A program made the translations under genes and the position numbers. Below the pieces are notes generated by a model. The model had not been told where the DNA came from and did no database searches. It saw nothing but the letters and a program-made list of their open reading frames with translations. This document shows positions 44,734 to 53,785 of a stretch of 64,000 nucleotides of DNA, one piece after another; position 1 is the stretch's first letter; each line of letters begins with the position of its first letter. Origin of the DNA: an uncultured Bacteroidales bacterium (GTDB taxonomy: Bacteria > Bacteroidota > Bacteroidia > Bacteroidales > UBA932); the NCBI GenBank assembly GCA_934695325.1, contig CAKUVD010000008.1:81703-145702 (forward strand), written 5' to 3'.

Positions 44734-45711
44734 CTAACGGAACTTCTTGTCGTCTTCTATCATTCCGAGGTAGGAGGAGTATCGCTCGGGGCTGATCTCG
44801 CCGCTTTCCACGGCTTCCTTCACGGCGCAGCCTGGCTCGTGAGTGTGCGTGCACGGAGTGAAGCGGCAATGTTCCGCCGCCCTGAGCATCTCCGGAAAGT
44901 AGCGTGCTATCTCCTCCTTTTCCAGATTGACCAGGCCGAACCCTCGAAGCCCTGGCGTGTCTATGACATAGCCTCTCGAAGCGAGGCGGTACATCTCATA
45001 AAGCGACGTGGTATGCTTTCCCTGCAGATGCGCTGTGGAAATCCTTCCGACCTTAGGGTCGAGTCCCGGATCCAGAGCCTTTATCAATGATGACTTCCCT
45101 ACGCCCGATTCTCCGGAGAACAGGCAGACATTGTCCTTGCAGACCTCGCGGAGGTCATCTATGCCCTCGCCTGTCCTTGCCGACGTCTGCACCACCCTGT
45201 ACCCGGCCTTGGTGTATATGTCAATGAAGTTCCGGACGGTCTCGGGGGCTTCCGCGCGGTACAGGTCCACTTTGTTCAGGACGATCGTGACAGGGACGCC
45301 ATAGACCTCGCAAGTGACGAGCATCCTGTCGAGAAACGGTAGCTTGACTTCCGGGAAATACAGCGTCACGACGGCGAATGCCATATTGATGTTGGAGGCG
45401 ATCACGTGTGATTGGCGCGAAAGGTTGGTGGACTTTCGGATGACATAGTTCTTCCTGTCAAGAACCTCCGTCACCAATGCAGGATTCGTCAATGTGATGT
45501 CCCCGACTGTTTCCGCCCCGGTCTCGAAACGCACCCTGTCGCCCACTGCGACAGGATTTGTGGAGTCGTTGGACTTCAAGCGTATGCGTCCCTTGAGCAC
45601 CGCCGGGAATGGTTCCCATTCCGGCAGCATCGACAGCATATAGTGGCTGCCCGCATTTTTCACTACTGTAGCTTCTCCTGTCATTTTTCCGTCATTTTCG
45701 TCACCGGACAC
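44734..45711 (-). CDS. rsgA: Ribosome small subunit-dependent GTPase RsgA
   Basis: 325 aa, cytoplasmic GTPase that helps mature the 30S subunit. Domain order is the RsgA OB-fold, then a circularly permuted G domain with motifs in the order NKVD, SAR, GESGVGKSSL (P-loop) and DTPG, then a C-terminal zinc site CRFTPCTHTHEPGC. The stop is close to the SusCD terminator. The ATG at 45684 (MTGEATVVKN) is an alternative start nine residues in. The promoter is divergent with the polyprenyl synthase gene. Confidence 0.95.
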   Translation of the reverse strand: MSGDENDGKMTGEATVVKNAGSHYMLSMLPEWEPFPAVLKGRIRLKSNDSTNPVAVGDRVRFETGAETVGDITLTNPALVTEVLDRKNYVIRKSTNLSRQSHVIASNINMAFAVVTLYFPEVKLPFLDRMLVTCEVYGVPVTIVLNKVDLYRAEAPETVRNFIDIYTKAGYRVVQTSARTGEGIDDLREVCKDNVCLFSGESGVGKSSLIKALDPGLDPKVGRISTAHLQGKHTTSLYEMYRLASRGYVIDTPGLRGFGLVNLEKEEIARYFPEMLRAAEHCRFTPCTHTHEPGCAVKEAVESGEISPERYSSYLGMIEDDKKFR

Positions 45712-45724
45712 ACCGGCCTGGCTG

Positions 45725-45732
45725 CAAAATTA
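45725..45732 (-). promoter_or_regulatory. -7 promoter box of rsgA
   Basis: TAATTTTG followed by CAG on the minus strand, about 14 nt before the GTPase start. Confidence 0.4.
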
Positions 45733-45787
45733 GCAAAATAACTCCAGTTTCGGGAAAATGTCGTAAATTCGAGAAAATTTTGATATT

Positions 45788-46762
45788 ATGATCAGCGAAG
45801 TTCAGATAGACGAGAGCATAAAAAAGCTCTTTTCCGAAATCAGTTTCTCCAGAGAGCCGGCAGGGCTTTATGACCCGCTGAGATATATGATCGACGGAGG
45901 CGGGAAGAGGCTGCGCCCTCGGCTCTGCCTGACGGCATATTCCCTCTTCAGGGATGAACTGAACGACGAAATCCTCCAGCCTGCGGCCGGGCTTGAAGTA
46001 TTTCATACATTCACATTGATACACGATGACATTATGGACAAGTCGCCACTCCGCCGTGGAAACCCTACGGTATGGACAAGATGGGGTGAGGACGGGGCCA
46101 TTCTGTCAGGTGATGTTATGTGCATTGACAGTTACAGACGCATCGCCCAGGCTCCAGAGGAGGTGCTCGGCAAGGTCCTGAGGCTTTTCAATAATACTGC
46201 GGCGCAGGTCTGCGAAGGGCAGCAGTACGATATGGATTTCGAGTCTATGGACAAGGTCACTATGAATCAGTATATGCAGATGATCGGGCTCAAGACGGCG
46301 GTGCTGATAGCCTGTGCGGCCAAGATGGGAGCCACTATAGGCGGGGCGAGCGATGAGGACGCAGGAAACCTCTACAGATATGGCTATGCCCTCGGACTGG
46401 CGTTCCAGATCGCAGATGACTGGCTGGATGCCTTCGGCAACGAGAAAGTGTTCGGAAAGCCTATCGGCGGGGACATCATAAACAAGAAGAAATGCTGGCT
46501 CACGATAAAGGCGACAGAACTGGACGAGGCGGCGATGGATGAGGCTATGTCAATGCCTGTGGACACTGACGGGCAGAAGGCCGCCAAGATATCAGCCGTA
46601 AAGGACATTTACGCCCGTCTCGGCGTGGACAGGATGGCTCAGGAGGAAATCATACGACTCACGGACGAAGCGATGACCGCGGCGGAAGTGCTGAATCTCG
46701 GCAAGGTGCGTCTGGGGATGCTGAAGCGTTTCGCGGACAAGCTCGTAGGAAGAAGAAACTAA
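45788..46762 (+). CDS. Polyprenyl synthetase (isoprenoid diphosphate synthase)
   Basis: 324 aa, all-helical trans-prenyltransferase. First aspartate-rich motif DDIMD at 80-84 (preceded by HTFTLIH), second DDWLD at 210-214, GGKRLRP at 38-44. It condenses isopentenyl diphosphate with an allylic diphosphate; the product may be octaprenyl-like for menaquinone or a shorter farnesyl/geranylgeranyl chain, not decidable by eye. It is 7 nt upstream of the U32 gene. Confidence 0.9.
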   Translation: MISEVQIDESIKKLFSEISFSREPAGLYDPLRYMIDGGGKRLRPRLCLTAYSLFRDELNDEILQPAAGLEVFHTFTLIHDDIMDKSPLRRGNPTVWTRWGEDGAILSGDVMCIDSYRRIAQAPEEVLGKVLRLFNNTAAQVCEGQQYDMDFESMDKVTMNQYMQMIGLKTAVLIACAAKMGATIGGASDEDAGNLYRYGYALGLAFQIADDWLDAFGNEKVFGKPIGGDIINKKKCWLTIKATELDEAAMDEAMSMPVDTDGQKAAKISAVKDIYARLGVDRMAQEEIIRLTDEAMTAAEVLNLGKVRLGMLKRFADKLVGRRN

Positions 46763-46769
46763 GGATAAG

Positions 46770-48131
46770 ATGGACAAGAGAGAATTGGAGATAATGGCCC
46801 CGGCCGGCAATTTTGAATGCCTTATGGCAGCCATAGAAGGCGGGGCGGACTCAGTATATTTCGGTATCGGCAACCTCAATATGAGGTCACATTCGGCGAA
46901 TAATTTTCAGCCGGAGGATCTCTCCGAGATCGTGAGGATCTGTCGTCAGCACGGAGTGAAGACATATCTGACATTGAACATTGTCCTTTATCAGGAGGAT
47001 ATTGAACCGGCTCACAGGGCATTGGATGCGGCGAAAGCCGCCGGCGTGGATGCAGTCATCGCATCTGATATGGCCGCGATAATGTATTGCCGTCAGATCG
47101 GGATGGAGGTGCATATCTCCACACAGCTCAGCATTTCCAACTCCGAGGCGCTGCGCTTTTATTCGCAGTTCGCTGATGTCGTGGTGCTTGCCAGGGAACT
47201 TGACCTGCATCAGGTCAAGGATATATATGATACCATACAGCGTGACGGCATCAAGGGCCCGTCAGGTGAACTTGTGCGTATAGAGATGTTCGCACACGGC
47301 GCACTCTGTATGGCGATATCAGGGAAATGCTATCTCAGCCTGCAGACCTATGGGGCCTCGGCGAACCGCGGGGCCTGCTATCAGCTATGCCGCCGGGGAT
47401 ATGAGGTGACCGATCTGGAGACAGGGACGAAACTGAACATTGACAATAAGTACATAATGTCGCCTAAGGATCTCTGCACCATAGAATTTATGGACAAGAT
47501 CATTGACGCCGGCGTCAAGGTGTTCAAGATAGAGGGACGTGCACGGTCTGCGGAATATGTGAAGCGCTGTGCCCAGTGTTATCGCCAGGCTGCCGACGCT
47601 GTATGCGACGGAACATACACGCCTGAACTGGTGGCGTCGCTGAAGGAAGAACTTTCAGAGGTGTTCAACCGCGGCTTCTGGGACGGTTACTATCAAGGCG
47701 CAAAACTTGGCGAATGGAGTTCTGTATATGGCAGCGAGGCGACTCGCAAGAAAGTTTACTGCGGCAAGGTGACCAACTGGTTTGACCGCATCGGCGTGGC
47801 GGAGATAGCCGTGGAATCCGCTTCTCTGAAGGTAGGTGACAAATGTATGGCCATAGGCTCCACCACCGGCGTGATAGAATTTACAGTCAAAGACTTGCGT
47901 GTGGCTCTGAAACCGACGGAGGAGGCAATGAAAGGAATGCGTTGCTCAGTCGCCGTCGTCCCGGAGAACAAGGGCGTGCGTGACGGTGATGTCGAGGTCA
48001 ATGCAGATGACTCCGAGGCCTTGAAGTCCAGAGCGGAGGCAGATGCGGTCCAGGTCAATGCCGATGGCAAGATCCCGGTCCGTCTCCGTCGTGGCGACAA
48101 GATTTATATCTGGGAGGCAATTAAGAATTAA
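46770..48131 (+). CDS. Peptidase U32 family protein (TrhP/YegQ-like)
   Basis: 453 aa. The TIM-barrel U32 domain starts ELEIMAPAGNFECLMAAIEGG, and the family signature with clustered Cys is present (CMAISGKCYLS, ANRGACYQLCRRGYEV, KDLCTIEFM). U32 proteins of this type take part in prephenate-dependent hydroxylation of tRNA uridine 34; others are called collagenases. The C-terminal domain (about 335-453) contains a low-complexity insertion with EVNADD and QVNADG, both encoded over GTCAATG copies (47997, 48054). Cytoplasmic. The last codons lie inside the tandem repeat at 48121. Confidence 0.88.
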   Translation: MDKRELEIMAPAGNFECLMAAIEGGADSVYFGIGNLNMRSHSANNFQPEDLSEIVRICRQHGVKTYLTLNIVLYQEDIEPAHRALDAAKAAGVDAVIASDMAAIMYCRQIGMEVHISTQLSISNSEALRFYSQFADVVVLARELDLHQVKDIYDTIQRDGIKGPSGELVRIEMFAHGALCMAISGKCYLSLQTYGASANRGACYQLCRRGYEVTDLETGTKLNIDNKYIMSPKDLCTIEFMDKIIDAGVKVFKIEGRARSAEYVKRCAQCYRQAADAVCDGTYTPELVASLKEELSEVFNRGFWDGYYQGAKLGEWSSVYGSEATRKKVYCGKVTNWFDRIGVAEIAVESASLKVGDKCMAIGSTTGVIEFTVKDLRVALKPTEEAMKGMRCSVAVVPENKGVRDGDVEVNADDSEALKSRAEADAVQVNADGKIPVRLRRGDKIYIWEAIKN

Positions 48132-48217
48132 TTGCCGACAAGCCGGCTTCTGCCGGCCGCGAAGCGTATAATTTATTTTGATTAAGAATTAGTTGCCGAC
48201 AGGCCGGCTTCTGCCGG
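48121..48217. repeat. Tandem repeat with mini-hairpins after the U32 gene
   Basis: Two copies of a roughly 36-nt unit at 48121-48156 and 48182-48217, period 61, each beginning TTAAGAATTA, with TTGCCGACA and a CCGG-CTTCTG-CCGG hairpin. The first copy includes the stop codon of the U32 gene, so the duplication captured the gene end. May act as terminator. Confidence 0.65.
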
Positions 48218-48250
48218 TGCGGACGCCTTTTGGCTTGTACGCATAAGAAT

Positions 48251-49630
48251 ATGATGACATTGAACAGGGAAATACTGCGATTGGCTGTGCCGAGCATATT
48301 GGCGAACATCACGGTTCCTCTCGTGGGAATCGTGGGAATCGCCGTGGCCGGTCATCTGGACGGAGATGCTGCGGTCCTTATCGGCGGGATGTCCATAGGC
48401 ACGCTGCTCTTTGATCTGCTTTACTGGAACTTCAGTTTCCTCCGTGTCGGCACAGGAGGAATGACGGCCCAGGCCTATGGACGCGGTGATATGGATGCCG
48501 CAGCCGGAGCCCTGATACGTTCAGTCGGGACGTCATTGAGCATCGCCATTGTCTGCATACTCATCCAATGGGTCTTCGTGGATTTCGTGTTCCTCTTCAT
48601 CAAATGCTCGCCTGAAGTCCGCATCCTGGCCGAGAACTATTTCCATATCCGTATCTGGGCGGCGCCGGCTACATTGACCCTTATGGCCCTCAAGGGATGG
48701 TTCATAGGAATGCAGGACAGCATCAGCCCGATGATTACCGATCTGATCGTGAATGTGCTGAATATCTTCGGCAGCATATTCCTTTCGATGGGATTTTCTT
48801 CGGCGGGCATTCCGGGAATAGGCTTCAACGGCATCGCCACGGCCACTGTGACCGCCCAGTATTCCGGCCTCCTGTTCGCCACTGCAGTCATACTGAAGAA
48901 GTATCGGAGACACGTGTTCAGTGGATTTAAGGTCAATGACTTGCGGGCTATCTTCTCTGACGGTCAGATGAAAAAGTTCTTCTCTCTCAATGCTGACCTC
49001 TTCCTTCGCTCTCTCTGCATTATGGGCATCTATGCCGGTATGACTGTGATATCAGCCAGATTCGGCGATATGATGTTGGCTGTCAGTTCTATACTCGTGC
49101 AGCTTATGATGATCTTCTCTTATTTCACGGATGGATTCGCATACGCGGGGGAGGCATTGACCGGAAAATTCATCGGAAGAAAGGATCGTGACGCCGTAAA
49201 GAAGACTGTACGCGACATTTTCTGCTGGAGTATGGGCGTGGCGGCAGTGTTCGTGCTGCTCTATGGATTCTTCGGACGTCAGATGCTGTATGTGCTGACA
49301 TCTGACACGGCTGTCGTGGACGCTGCGATGGAGTTTATCCCGTGGCTCTTGCCGATGCCTGTTGTCGGCTGTGCCGCATTCACGTGGGATGGCATCTATG
49401 TGGGAGCCACAGCATCCAAGCCTATCCGCAATTCCAGTTTCTGGGCGGTGGCCGGTTTCTTCGCCGTGTGGTTCTCGGCATATTATGCAATGAAAACCGC
49501 CATCACCGAAAACCCGGCGACAGCGGTTCATATCCTGATGGCAGCTTTCCTGAGTCACTTGATCATCCGTATGGTATATGAATCAGTGCTTTACAGGAAA
49601 AGCGTCCTCGAGGCTCCTTTCAGACGCTGA
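48251..49630 (+). CDS. MATE-family efflux transporter
   Basis: 459 aa, twelve hydrophobic helices, with the typical start LNREILRLAVPSILANITVPLVGIVG and RVGTGGMTAQAYGRGD. MATE proteins export cationic drugs or metabolites using sodium or proton gradients; in Bacteroidetes many are of the DinF branch. ATGs at 48251 and 48254 are both possible. The stop is directly adjacent to the stop of the convergent SGNH hydrolase gene. Confidence 0.92.
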   Translation: MMTLNREILRLAVPSILANITVPLVGIVGIAVAGHLDGDAAVLIGGMSIGTLLFDLLYWNFSFLRVGTGGMTAQAYGRGDMDAAAGALIRSVGTSLSIAIVCILIQWVFVDFVFLFIKCSPEVRILAENYFHIRIWAAPATLTLMALKGWFIGMQDSISPMITDLIVNVLNIFGSIFLSMGFSSAGIPGIGFNGIATATVTAQYSGLLFATAVILKKYRRHVFSGFKVNDLRAIFSDGQMKKFFSLNADLFLRSLCIMGIYAGMTVISARFGDMMLAVSSILVQLMMIFSYFTDGFAYAGEALTGKFIGRKDRDAVKKTVRDIFCWSMGVAAVFVLLYGFFGRQMLYVLTSDTAVVDAAMEFIPWLLPMPVVGCAAFTWDGIYVGATASKPIRNSSFWAVAGFFAVWFSAYYAMKTAITENPATAVHILMAAFLSHLIIRMVYESVLYRKSVLEAPFRR

Positions 49631-50740
49631 CTATCTGATTCCATATTTCTTCAGAATCTTCAGGATCGGTTTCCTGATGGACTCTGCCCAGAGCGTATAT
49701 CCGTGGTCTCCCGGATGGGTTCCGTCCACGCTGCTCTCGTGCCTATCATCAGTTGCATTAGTTGAGGTCACATAATAGACGTCATCGTACTTTTTCACGG
49801 CTATTCGCATAAGGCTGTCCGCCATATCCGCCTTGGCCTGCTCCACGGCGTCGGTATTATGGTCGAAGTTCCTTCTCTCCCTGTAGATGCTGTGCTGGAA
49901 TATGAGAGGGACGCCAGGATGTGCGGCCTGCAGTTTTTCGATGAACGGGAACAGCCTTTCCTCTATCATCTTGGCATCCGGGTTCGAGAAAGAGTCGAAA
50001 ATGAAAGCCTCTACATCCGCATCGGCCAGAGCGTCAGCGAAATACGACTGCATCTTGCAGTTTCCGCTGCATCCGAGCGATAACAGCTGGATTCCGGTCA
50101 TTCTGCTGAACTGCGCCGGATATGCCATTCCCGGACGGGAGGTGCTGGTGCCGTGAGTGAAACTTGAGCCGAAGATGCCGACACGGTGACGGAACGGCAG
50201 TCCTGATTTCTCCATTGTCGAGCCTTCCTGCACACCTATCTTGACAGAATTGACTTCGCTGAACAGAGGCAGATAGAGCATACATTCCTTCTCGGAAGAG
50301 TCCATATTCTTTATGAGCACCTGGTTATATCCGTCTTCCTTCCCGACCGGCGCACATCCCGAGGCTGCCCATAGCCATTTCCCGTCCTTCTTGACATAAA
50401 GATCATACCCTCTGGCTGAGATAGGCGTGGTATTGACGCCATAAGATTTGTAAGCATACTCCGTCTTTACGGAGATGGTGGTCGAATTGGTCTTGAACAT
50501 AACGGCAATGCCTGAAGATTCACGTACCTGCTGGTTCTCGGACTTGGTGAATCCCTTGTATCTCACGGTGTCCACCCTGTGATATGGATTCGGAGTGTCG
50601 TTGAAGAGTTTTCCGGCCAGCGTGAGGTCCGAAGCCTCCGTGAATGTGTACGTAACATTTTTGGGTGTCTGCGCCTGCGATGCCATCGCGAGGCTCATCA
50701 ATGCGGCTGTCAATGCAGCGGCGACAATGTGGTTTTTCAT
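49631..50740 (-). CDS. Exported SGNH/GDSL hydrolase with N-terminal jelly-roll domain
   Basis: 369 aa. Signal peptide to about SQAQ. Residues 30-180 form a beta-rich N-terminal domain (SGNH_hydro_N-like), followed by the SGNH catalytic domain: block I GIFGSSFTHGTS (nucleophile Ser), block II GCSGN, block III DSFSNPD and block V DGTHPGDHG (Asp-His). Probably a periplasmic or surface esterase that deacetylates glycans. It has its own divergent promoter facing the OPA transporter gene. Confidence 0.88.
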   Translation of the reverse strand: MKNHIVAAALTAALMSLAMASQAQTPKNVTYTFTEASDLTLAGKLFNDTPNPYHRVDTVRYKGFTKSENQQVRESSGIAVMFKTNSTTISVKTEYAYKSYGVNTTPISARGYDLYVKKDGKWLWAASGCAPVGKEDGYNQVLIKNMDSSEKECMLYLPLFSEVNSVKIGVQEGSTMEKSGLPFRHRVGIFGSSFTHGTSTSRPGMAYPAQFSRMTGIQLLSLGCSGNCKMQSYFADALADADVEAFIFDSFSNPDAKMIEERLFPFIEKLQAAHPGVPLIFQHSIYRERRNFDHNTDAVEQAKADMADSLMRIAVKKYDDVYYVTSTNATDDRHESSVDGTHPGDHGYTLWAESIRKPILKILKKYGIR

Positions 50741-50803
50741 CTTAATTATGTATTAGAACCTTATTTCCGGGCGTCTGATGCCGTCCGTTCTGAACGAATA
50801 CCG

Positions 50804-50840
50804 CAAAAATAAGCAATTTCCGCTTTTTTATGTAATTTTG
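50804..50840. promoter_or_regulatory. Divergent promoters, SGNH hydrolase (-) and OPA transporter (+)
   Basis: TATTTTTG on the minus strand (50811-50804) and TAATTTTG on the plus strand (50833-50840), 21 nt apart and facing outward, so the two polymerases would compete. No -33 TTTG on either. Confidence 0.5.
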
Positions 50841-50877
50841 CGGATGCAAATGTCGGGATAAATGTTTCCCGGCAGGA

Positions 50878-52251
50878 ATGCGACACCGGATGAGTCTATA
50901 CTCTTATTTCAGAATAAGCAAGCCGTCCCCCGTGAAAGTGGCGGAGGAACAGGTCGGCGACACTTACAGAAAACTCAGGAACCGCACATTCTGGGGCGCT
51001 ACGGTGGCCTACAGTCTGTATTACGTGTGCAGAATGACATTGAGCGTGGTGAAGCAGCCACTCATAGACGGGGACATACTTACCGCCGGGCAGCTCGGTC
51101 TCATAGGTTCCGCACTTCTCTTCGTCTATGCGCTCGGGAAATTCACCAATGGCTTCATAGCCGATTATTGCAACATACGGCGCTTTATGGCGACGGGGCT
51201 TTTCGTCTCTGCGGTCGTGAACCTGGTTATGGGATTCTTCGGGATATTGTCCGGGTTTTCATCTGCATTGATATTCATCGCCTTTTTCGTCTTGTGGGGT
51301 GTCAATGGCTGGGTTCAGTCTATGGGGGCTCCTCCAGGCATCATAAATCTCTCCCGCTGGTTCCCGTTGTCGAAACGCGGTACATATTACAGTATATTCA
51401 GTGCGAGTCCGTATCTCGGCAAGTTCCTGACATTCATATTGACAGGAGTGGTGGTCGGTGCGCTCGGCTGGCAGGCGGGCTTCATATTCGCAGCGGCCGC
51501 AGGCGTGGCCGGCGGAGTGATCGTGCTGTTCTTCGTCTCCGACACTCCTGAGAGCAAGGGCCTTCCGTCGGTGCAGGCTTTGTCTGGCGAGACTCCGCGG
51601 AAGGCGGATTCGATGCCGACACGTGAACTGCAGAAGATAGTGCTGAGGCATCCTGGAATATGGATCATAGCCATATCCAGCGCTTTCGTCTATATAACTC
51701 AGTATGCCATAAGTGGATGGGGAGTCTTGTTCCTGCAGAAGGCCCGGGGATTCTCTCTGCCTTCCGCCACTCAGATAATAGCCTTCTCCGAGGCGTTCGG
51801 CGTGGCCGGCACTGTCTTCGCCGGATGGCTCTCCGACACGGTGTTCCACGGAAACAGAGTCAAGCCTGTCGTGCTTTCAGGCGTCCTCTGCCTTGTCTCC
51901 CTGGCATTGTTCCTGTTCACCCGCGGCGGTTACGTGATGAACATAATATACGTCTCATTCTTCAGCCTTTTCATAGGCGTCCTCTATTGTATCGTGGCCG
52001 GGCTGATGGCTGTGGACATAGTCCCGCGGAAGGCCACAGGCGCCGCCCTCGGAATCGTCGGCATATCCAGTTATGTCGCGGCCGCCGTCCAGGACATTGT
52101 CAGCGGCTATCTTATTCAGGGGACTTCATCTGCATTGTCTCCGGATGTATATGACTTCACCCCGGCTGCCGTATTCTGGCTCTCAGCCTGCCTGCTCTCG
52201 TTCGTCCTTCCGGTACTCGGATGGAAACGAATGAAAATCAGCGTGGTATGA
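50878..52251 (+). CDS. OPA-type MFS transporter (GlpT/UhpT-like)
   Basis: 457 aa, twelve hydrophobic helices. YSLYYVCRMTLSVVKQPL and the WGVNGWVQSMGAPP segment are the organophosphate:phosphate antiporter signatures. Members exchange glycerol-3-phosphate or hexose-6-phosphate for phosphate. A second ATG at 50890 (MSLYSYF) is possible. The stop is 3 nt from the convergent MBL gene stop. It fits the presence of several secreted phosphatases only loosely, since these antiporters import intact phosphoesters. Confidence 0.88.
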   Translation: MRHRMSLYSYFRISKPSPVKVAEEQVGDTYRKLRNRTFWGATVAYSLYYVCRMTLSVVKQPLIDGDILTAGQLGLIGSALLFVYALGKFTNGFIADYCNIRRFMATGLFVSAVVNLVMGFFGILSGFSSALIFIAFFVLWGVNGWVQSMGAPPGIINLSRWFPLSKRGTYYSIFSASPYLGKFLTFILTGVVVGALGWQAGFIFAAAAGVAGGVIVLFFVSDTPESKGLPSVQALSGETPRKADSMPTRELQKIVLRHPGIWIIAISSAFVYITQYAISGWGVLFLQKARGFSLPSATQIIAFSEAFGVAGTVFAGWLSDTVFHGNRVKPVVLSGVLCLVSLALFLFTRGGYVMNIIYVSFFSLFIGVLYCIVAGLMAVDIVPRKATGAALGIVGISSYVAAAVQDIVSGYLIQGTSSALSPDVYDFTPAAVFWLSACLLSFVLPVLGWKRMKISVV

Positions 52252-52254
52252 TGA

Positions 52255-52965
52255 CTATTGTCCGGCTCCGTGTAACTCTATTCCATCGGCGTCCCAGTCC
52301 AGATTCTCCTGGTCCGGCTCATTGAACGGCTGGAGGAATGGATTATGAGTGCGCTCATCTGCGATGGAAGTGCTGCGGCCGTGTCCCGGGAACACCGTGA
52401 CGTCACCGGGCAGTCCCATAACCTTGTCCATCAGCGAGACGATGAGCTTGTCATAGTCGCCTCCCGGATGGTCTGTGCGACCGATGCTGCCGGCGAACAG
52501 GGTGTCTCCTGAGAAAAGAACCTTGTCCTTTTCGTCATAGAAGCATACGCCTCCAGGAGTGTGCCCCGGAGTCGTGATCACCTTGAATTCAGTATTTCCG
52601 AAACGTATGGACTGACCGTCCTCCAGGGACAGCGTCTTGAAAGACGAGTCCGGGGCCCGTAGCCCGAACTTTCCGCTGAAGTCATTCTGAATCACATAAT
52701 TGTCCGCTTGGTTCATATATACCGGGATTCCATATTTCTTCGCACATTCGTGCACTCCGAAAATATGGTCGAAATGCCCGTGCGTCAGCAGAATCATCAC
52801 AGGACGTACGCCATTCTCGGCGATTTTCCCATAAAGCAGCGCCGCCTCATTCCCGTCGGCGTCGTAAAAACCAGGGTCAATGATGACCGCATCGCCTGTC
52901 TCGTCCCAGGCCAGTGAGCAGTTCTCCTCGAAAGGATTGAACCGGAAAGTCAATATCTTCAGCAT
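52255..52965 (-). CDS. MBL-fold hydrolase (glyoxalase II-like)
   Basis: 236 aa, cytoplasmic. The metallo-beta-lactamase motif THGHFDH binds the two metals, with further ligands in TTPGHTPGG, FSGDTLF and VFPGHGRST. The short C-terminus lacks the glutathione-binding domain of true glyoxalase II, so it is the GloB-like thioesterase type common in anaerobes. It is divergent from the deoxynucleoside kinase gene with a shared promoter region. Confidence 0.9.
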   Translation of the reverse strand: MLKILTFRFNPFEENCSLAWDETGDAVIIDPGFYDADGNEAALLYGKIAENGVRPVMILLTHGHFDHIFGVHECAKKYGIPVYMNQADNYVIQNDFSGKFGLRAPDSSFKTLSLEDGQSIRFGNTEFKVITTPGHTPGGVCFYDEKDKVLFSGDTLFAGSIGRTDHPGGDYDKLIVSLMDKVMGLPGDVTVFPGHGRSTSIADERTHNPFLQPFNEPDQENLDWDADGIELHGAGQ

Positions 52966-53017
52966 ATCTGTGTCAATGTCTGCCGCGGCGTCATTTTTTT
53001 CCTCCGCTGCCGTCCTG

Positions 53018-53054
53018 CAAAATTAGGAAACATTTCCGGAATGTCGTAATTTTG
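53018..53054. promoter_or_regulatory. Mirror-image divergent promoters, MBL hydrolase and dNK
   Basis: CAAAATTA (53018-53025, TAATTTTG on the minus strand) and TAATTTTG (53047-53054) are perfect inverted copies 21 nt apart. GGAAACATTTCC lies between (53026-53037). Same layout as 50804-50840. Confidence 0.55.
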
Positions 53055-53081
53055 CGTCTCACAAGACACACGATCAGTAAT

Positions 53082-53693
53082 ATGCACATCGGAATTGCAG
53101 GAAATATCGGCTGCGGCAAGACTACATTGACACGTATGCTGGCGGAACATTACGGATGGACTCCAAAATATGAGGCGGTTACGTATAACCCATATCTTGA
53201 AGACTATTATAAAGACATAAAGAGATGGTCGTTCAATCTCGAAGTTTACTTCCTTACGCAGCGTTTCAAGGATGTGCTGGAGATTGCACATTCCGATGAA
53301 GTCATCATCCAGGACAGGACCATCTTCGAGGGCGTGCATATATTCGTGGCCAACAACAAGGCTATGGGAAATCTCTCGGACCGGGACTATGAGACTTATA
53401 TGGACCTTTTCCGCCTGATGATGTCATTGGTCAAGGCCCCGGATCTCCTCATATATCTTCGCTCATCTGTCCCGCATCTCGTGTCCCAGATACAGAAACG
53501 TGGGCGCGAATATGAAAAGAGCATAGAGATCGACTATCTGGAGGGCCTCAACAGAAGATACGAGGAGTGGATCGCCTCATATCCGGGGAAAGTGCTGACC
53601 ATCGATGCTGACGGGCTTGACTTTCAGAACCGCCCCGAGGATTTCGCTTTCATAACGGACAAGATAGATTCAGAACTCTACGGGCTCTTCTGA
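53082..53693 (+). CDS. Deoxynucleoside kinase
   Basis: 203 aa. P-loop GNIGCGKTT at 7-15, IIQDRTIFEGVHIF (substrate Arg/Asp motif) and the lid region YLRSSVPHLVSQIQKRGREYE place it in the deoxyadenosine/deoxyguanosine kinase family that salvages deoxynucleosides. ATG 53082 gives the canonical MHIGIAG start. It lies 92 nt before guaB, and both serve purine nucleotide supply. Confidence 0.92.
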   Translation: MHIGIAGNIGCGKTTLTRMLAEHYGWTPKYEAVTYNPYLEDYYKDIKRWSFNLEVYFLTQRFKDVLEIAHSDEVIIQDRTIFEGVHIFVANNKAMGNLSDRDYETYMDLFRLMMSLVKAPDLLIYLRSSVPHLVSQIQKRGREYEKSIEIDYLEGLNRRYEEWIASYPGKVLTIDADGLDFQNRPEDFAFITDKIDSELYGLF

Positions 53694-53758
53694 GCGTGAC
53701 ATATCCATTCCGACAGGTGGGAGTCCAAATTTATTTTTCTGTTTATGGTGATATTTCG

Positions 53759-53766
53759 TATATTTG
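53759..53766 (+). promoter_or_regulatory. -7 promoter box of guaB
   Basis: TATATTTG followed by CC, 19 nt before the guaB ATG. This explains why the frame open further upstream is not translated. Confidence 0.5.
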
Positions 53767-53785
53767 CCAAAATATATTGTTCACA

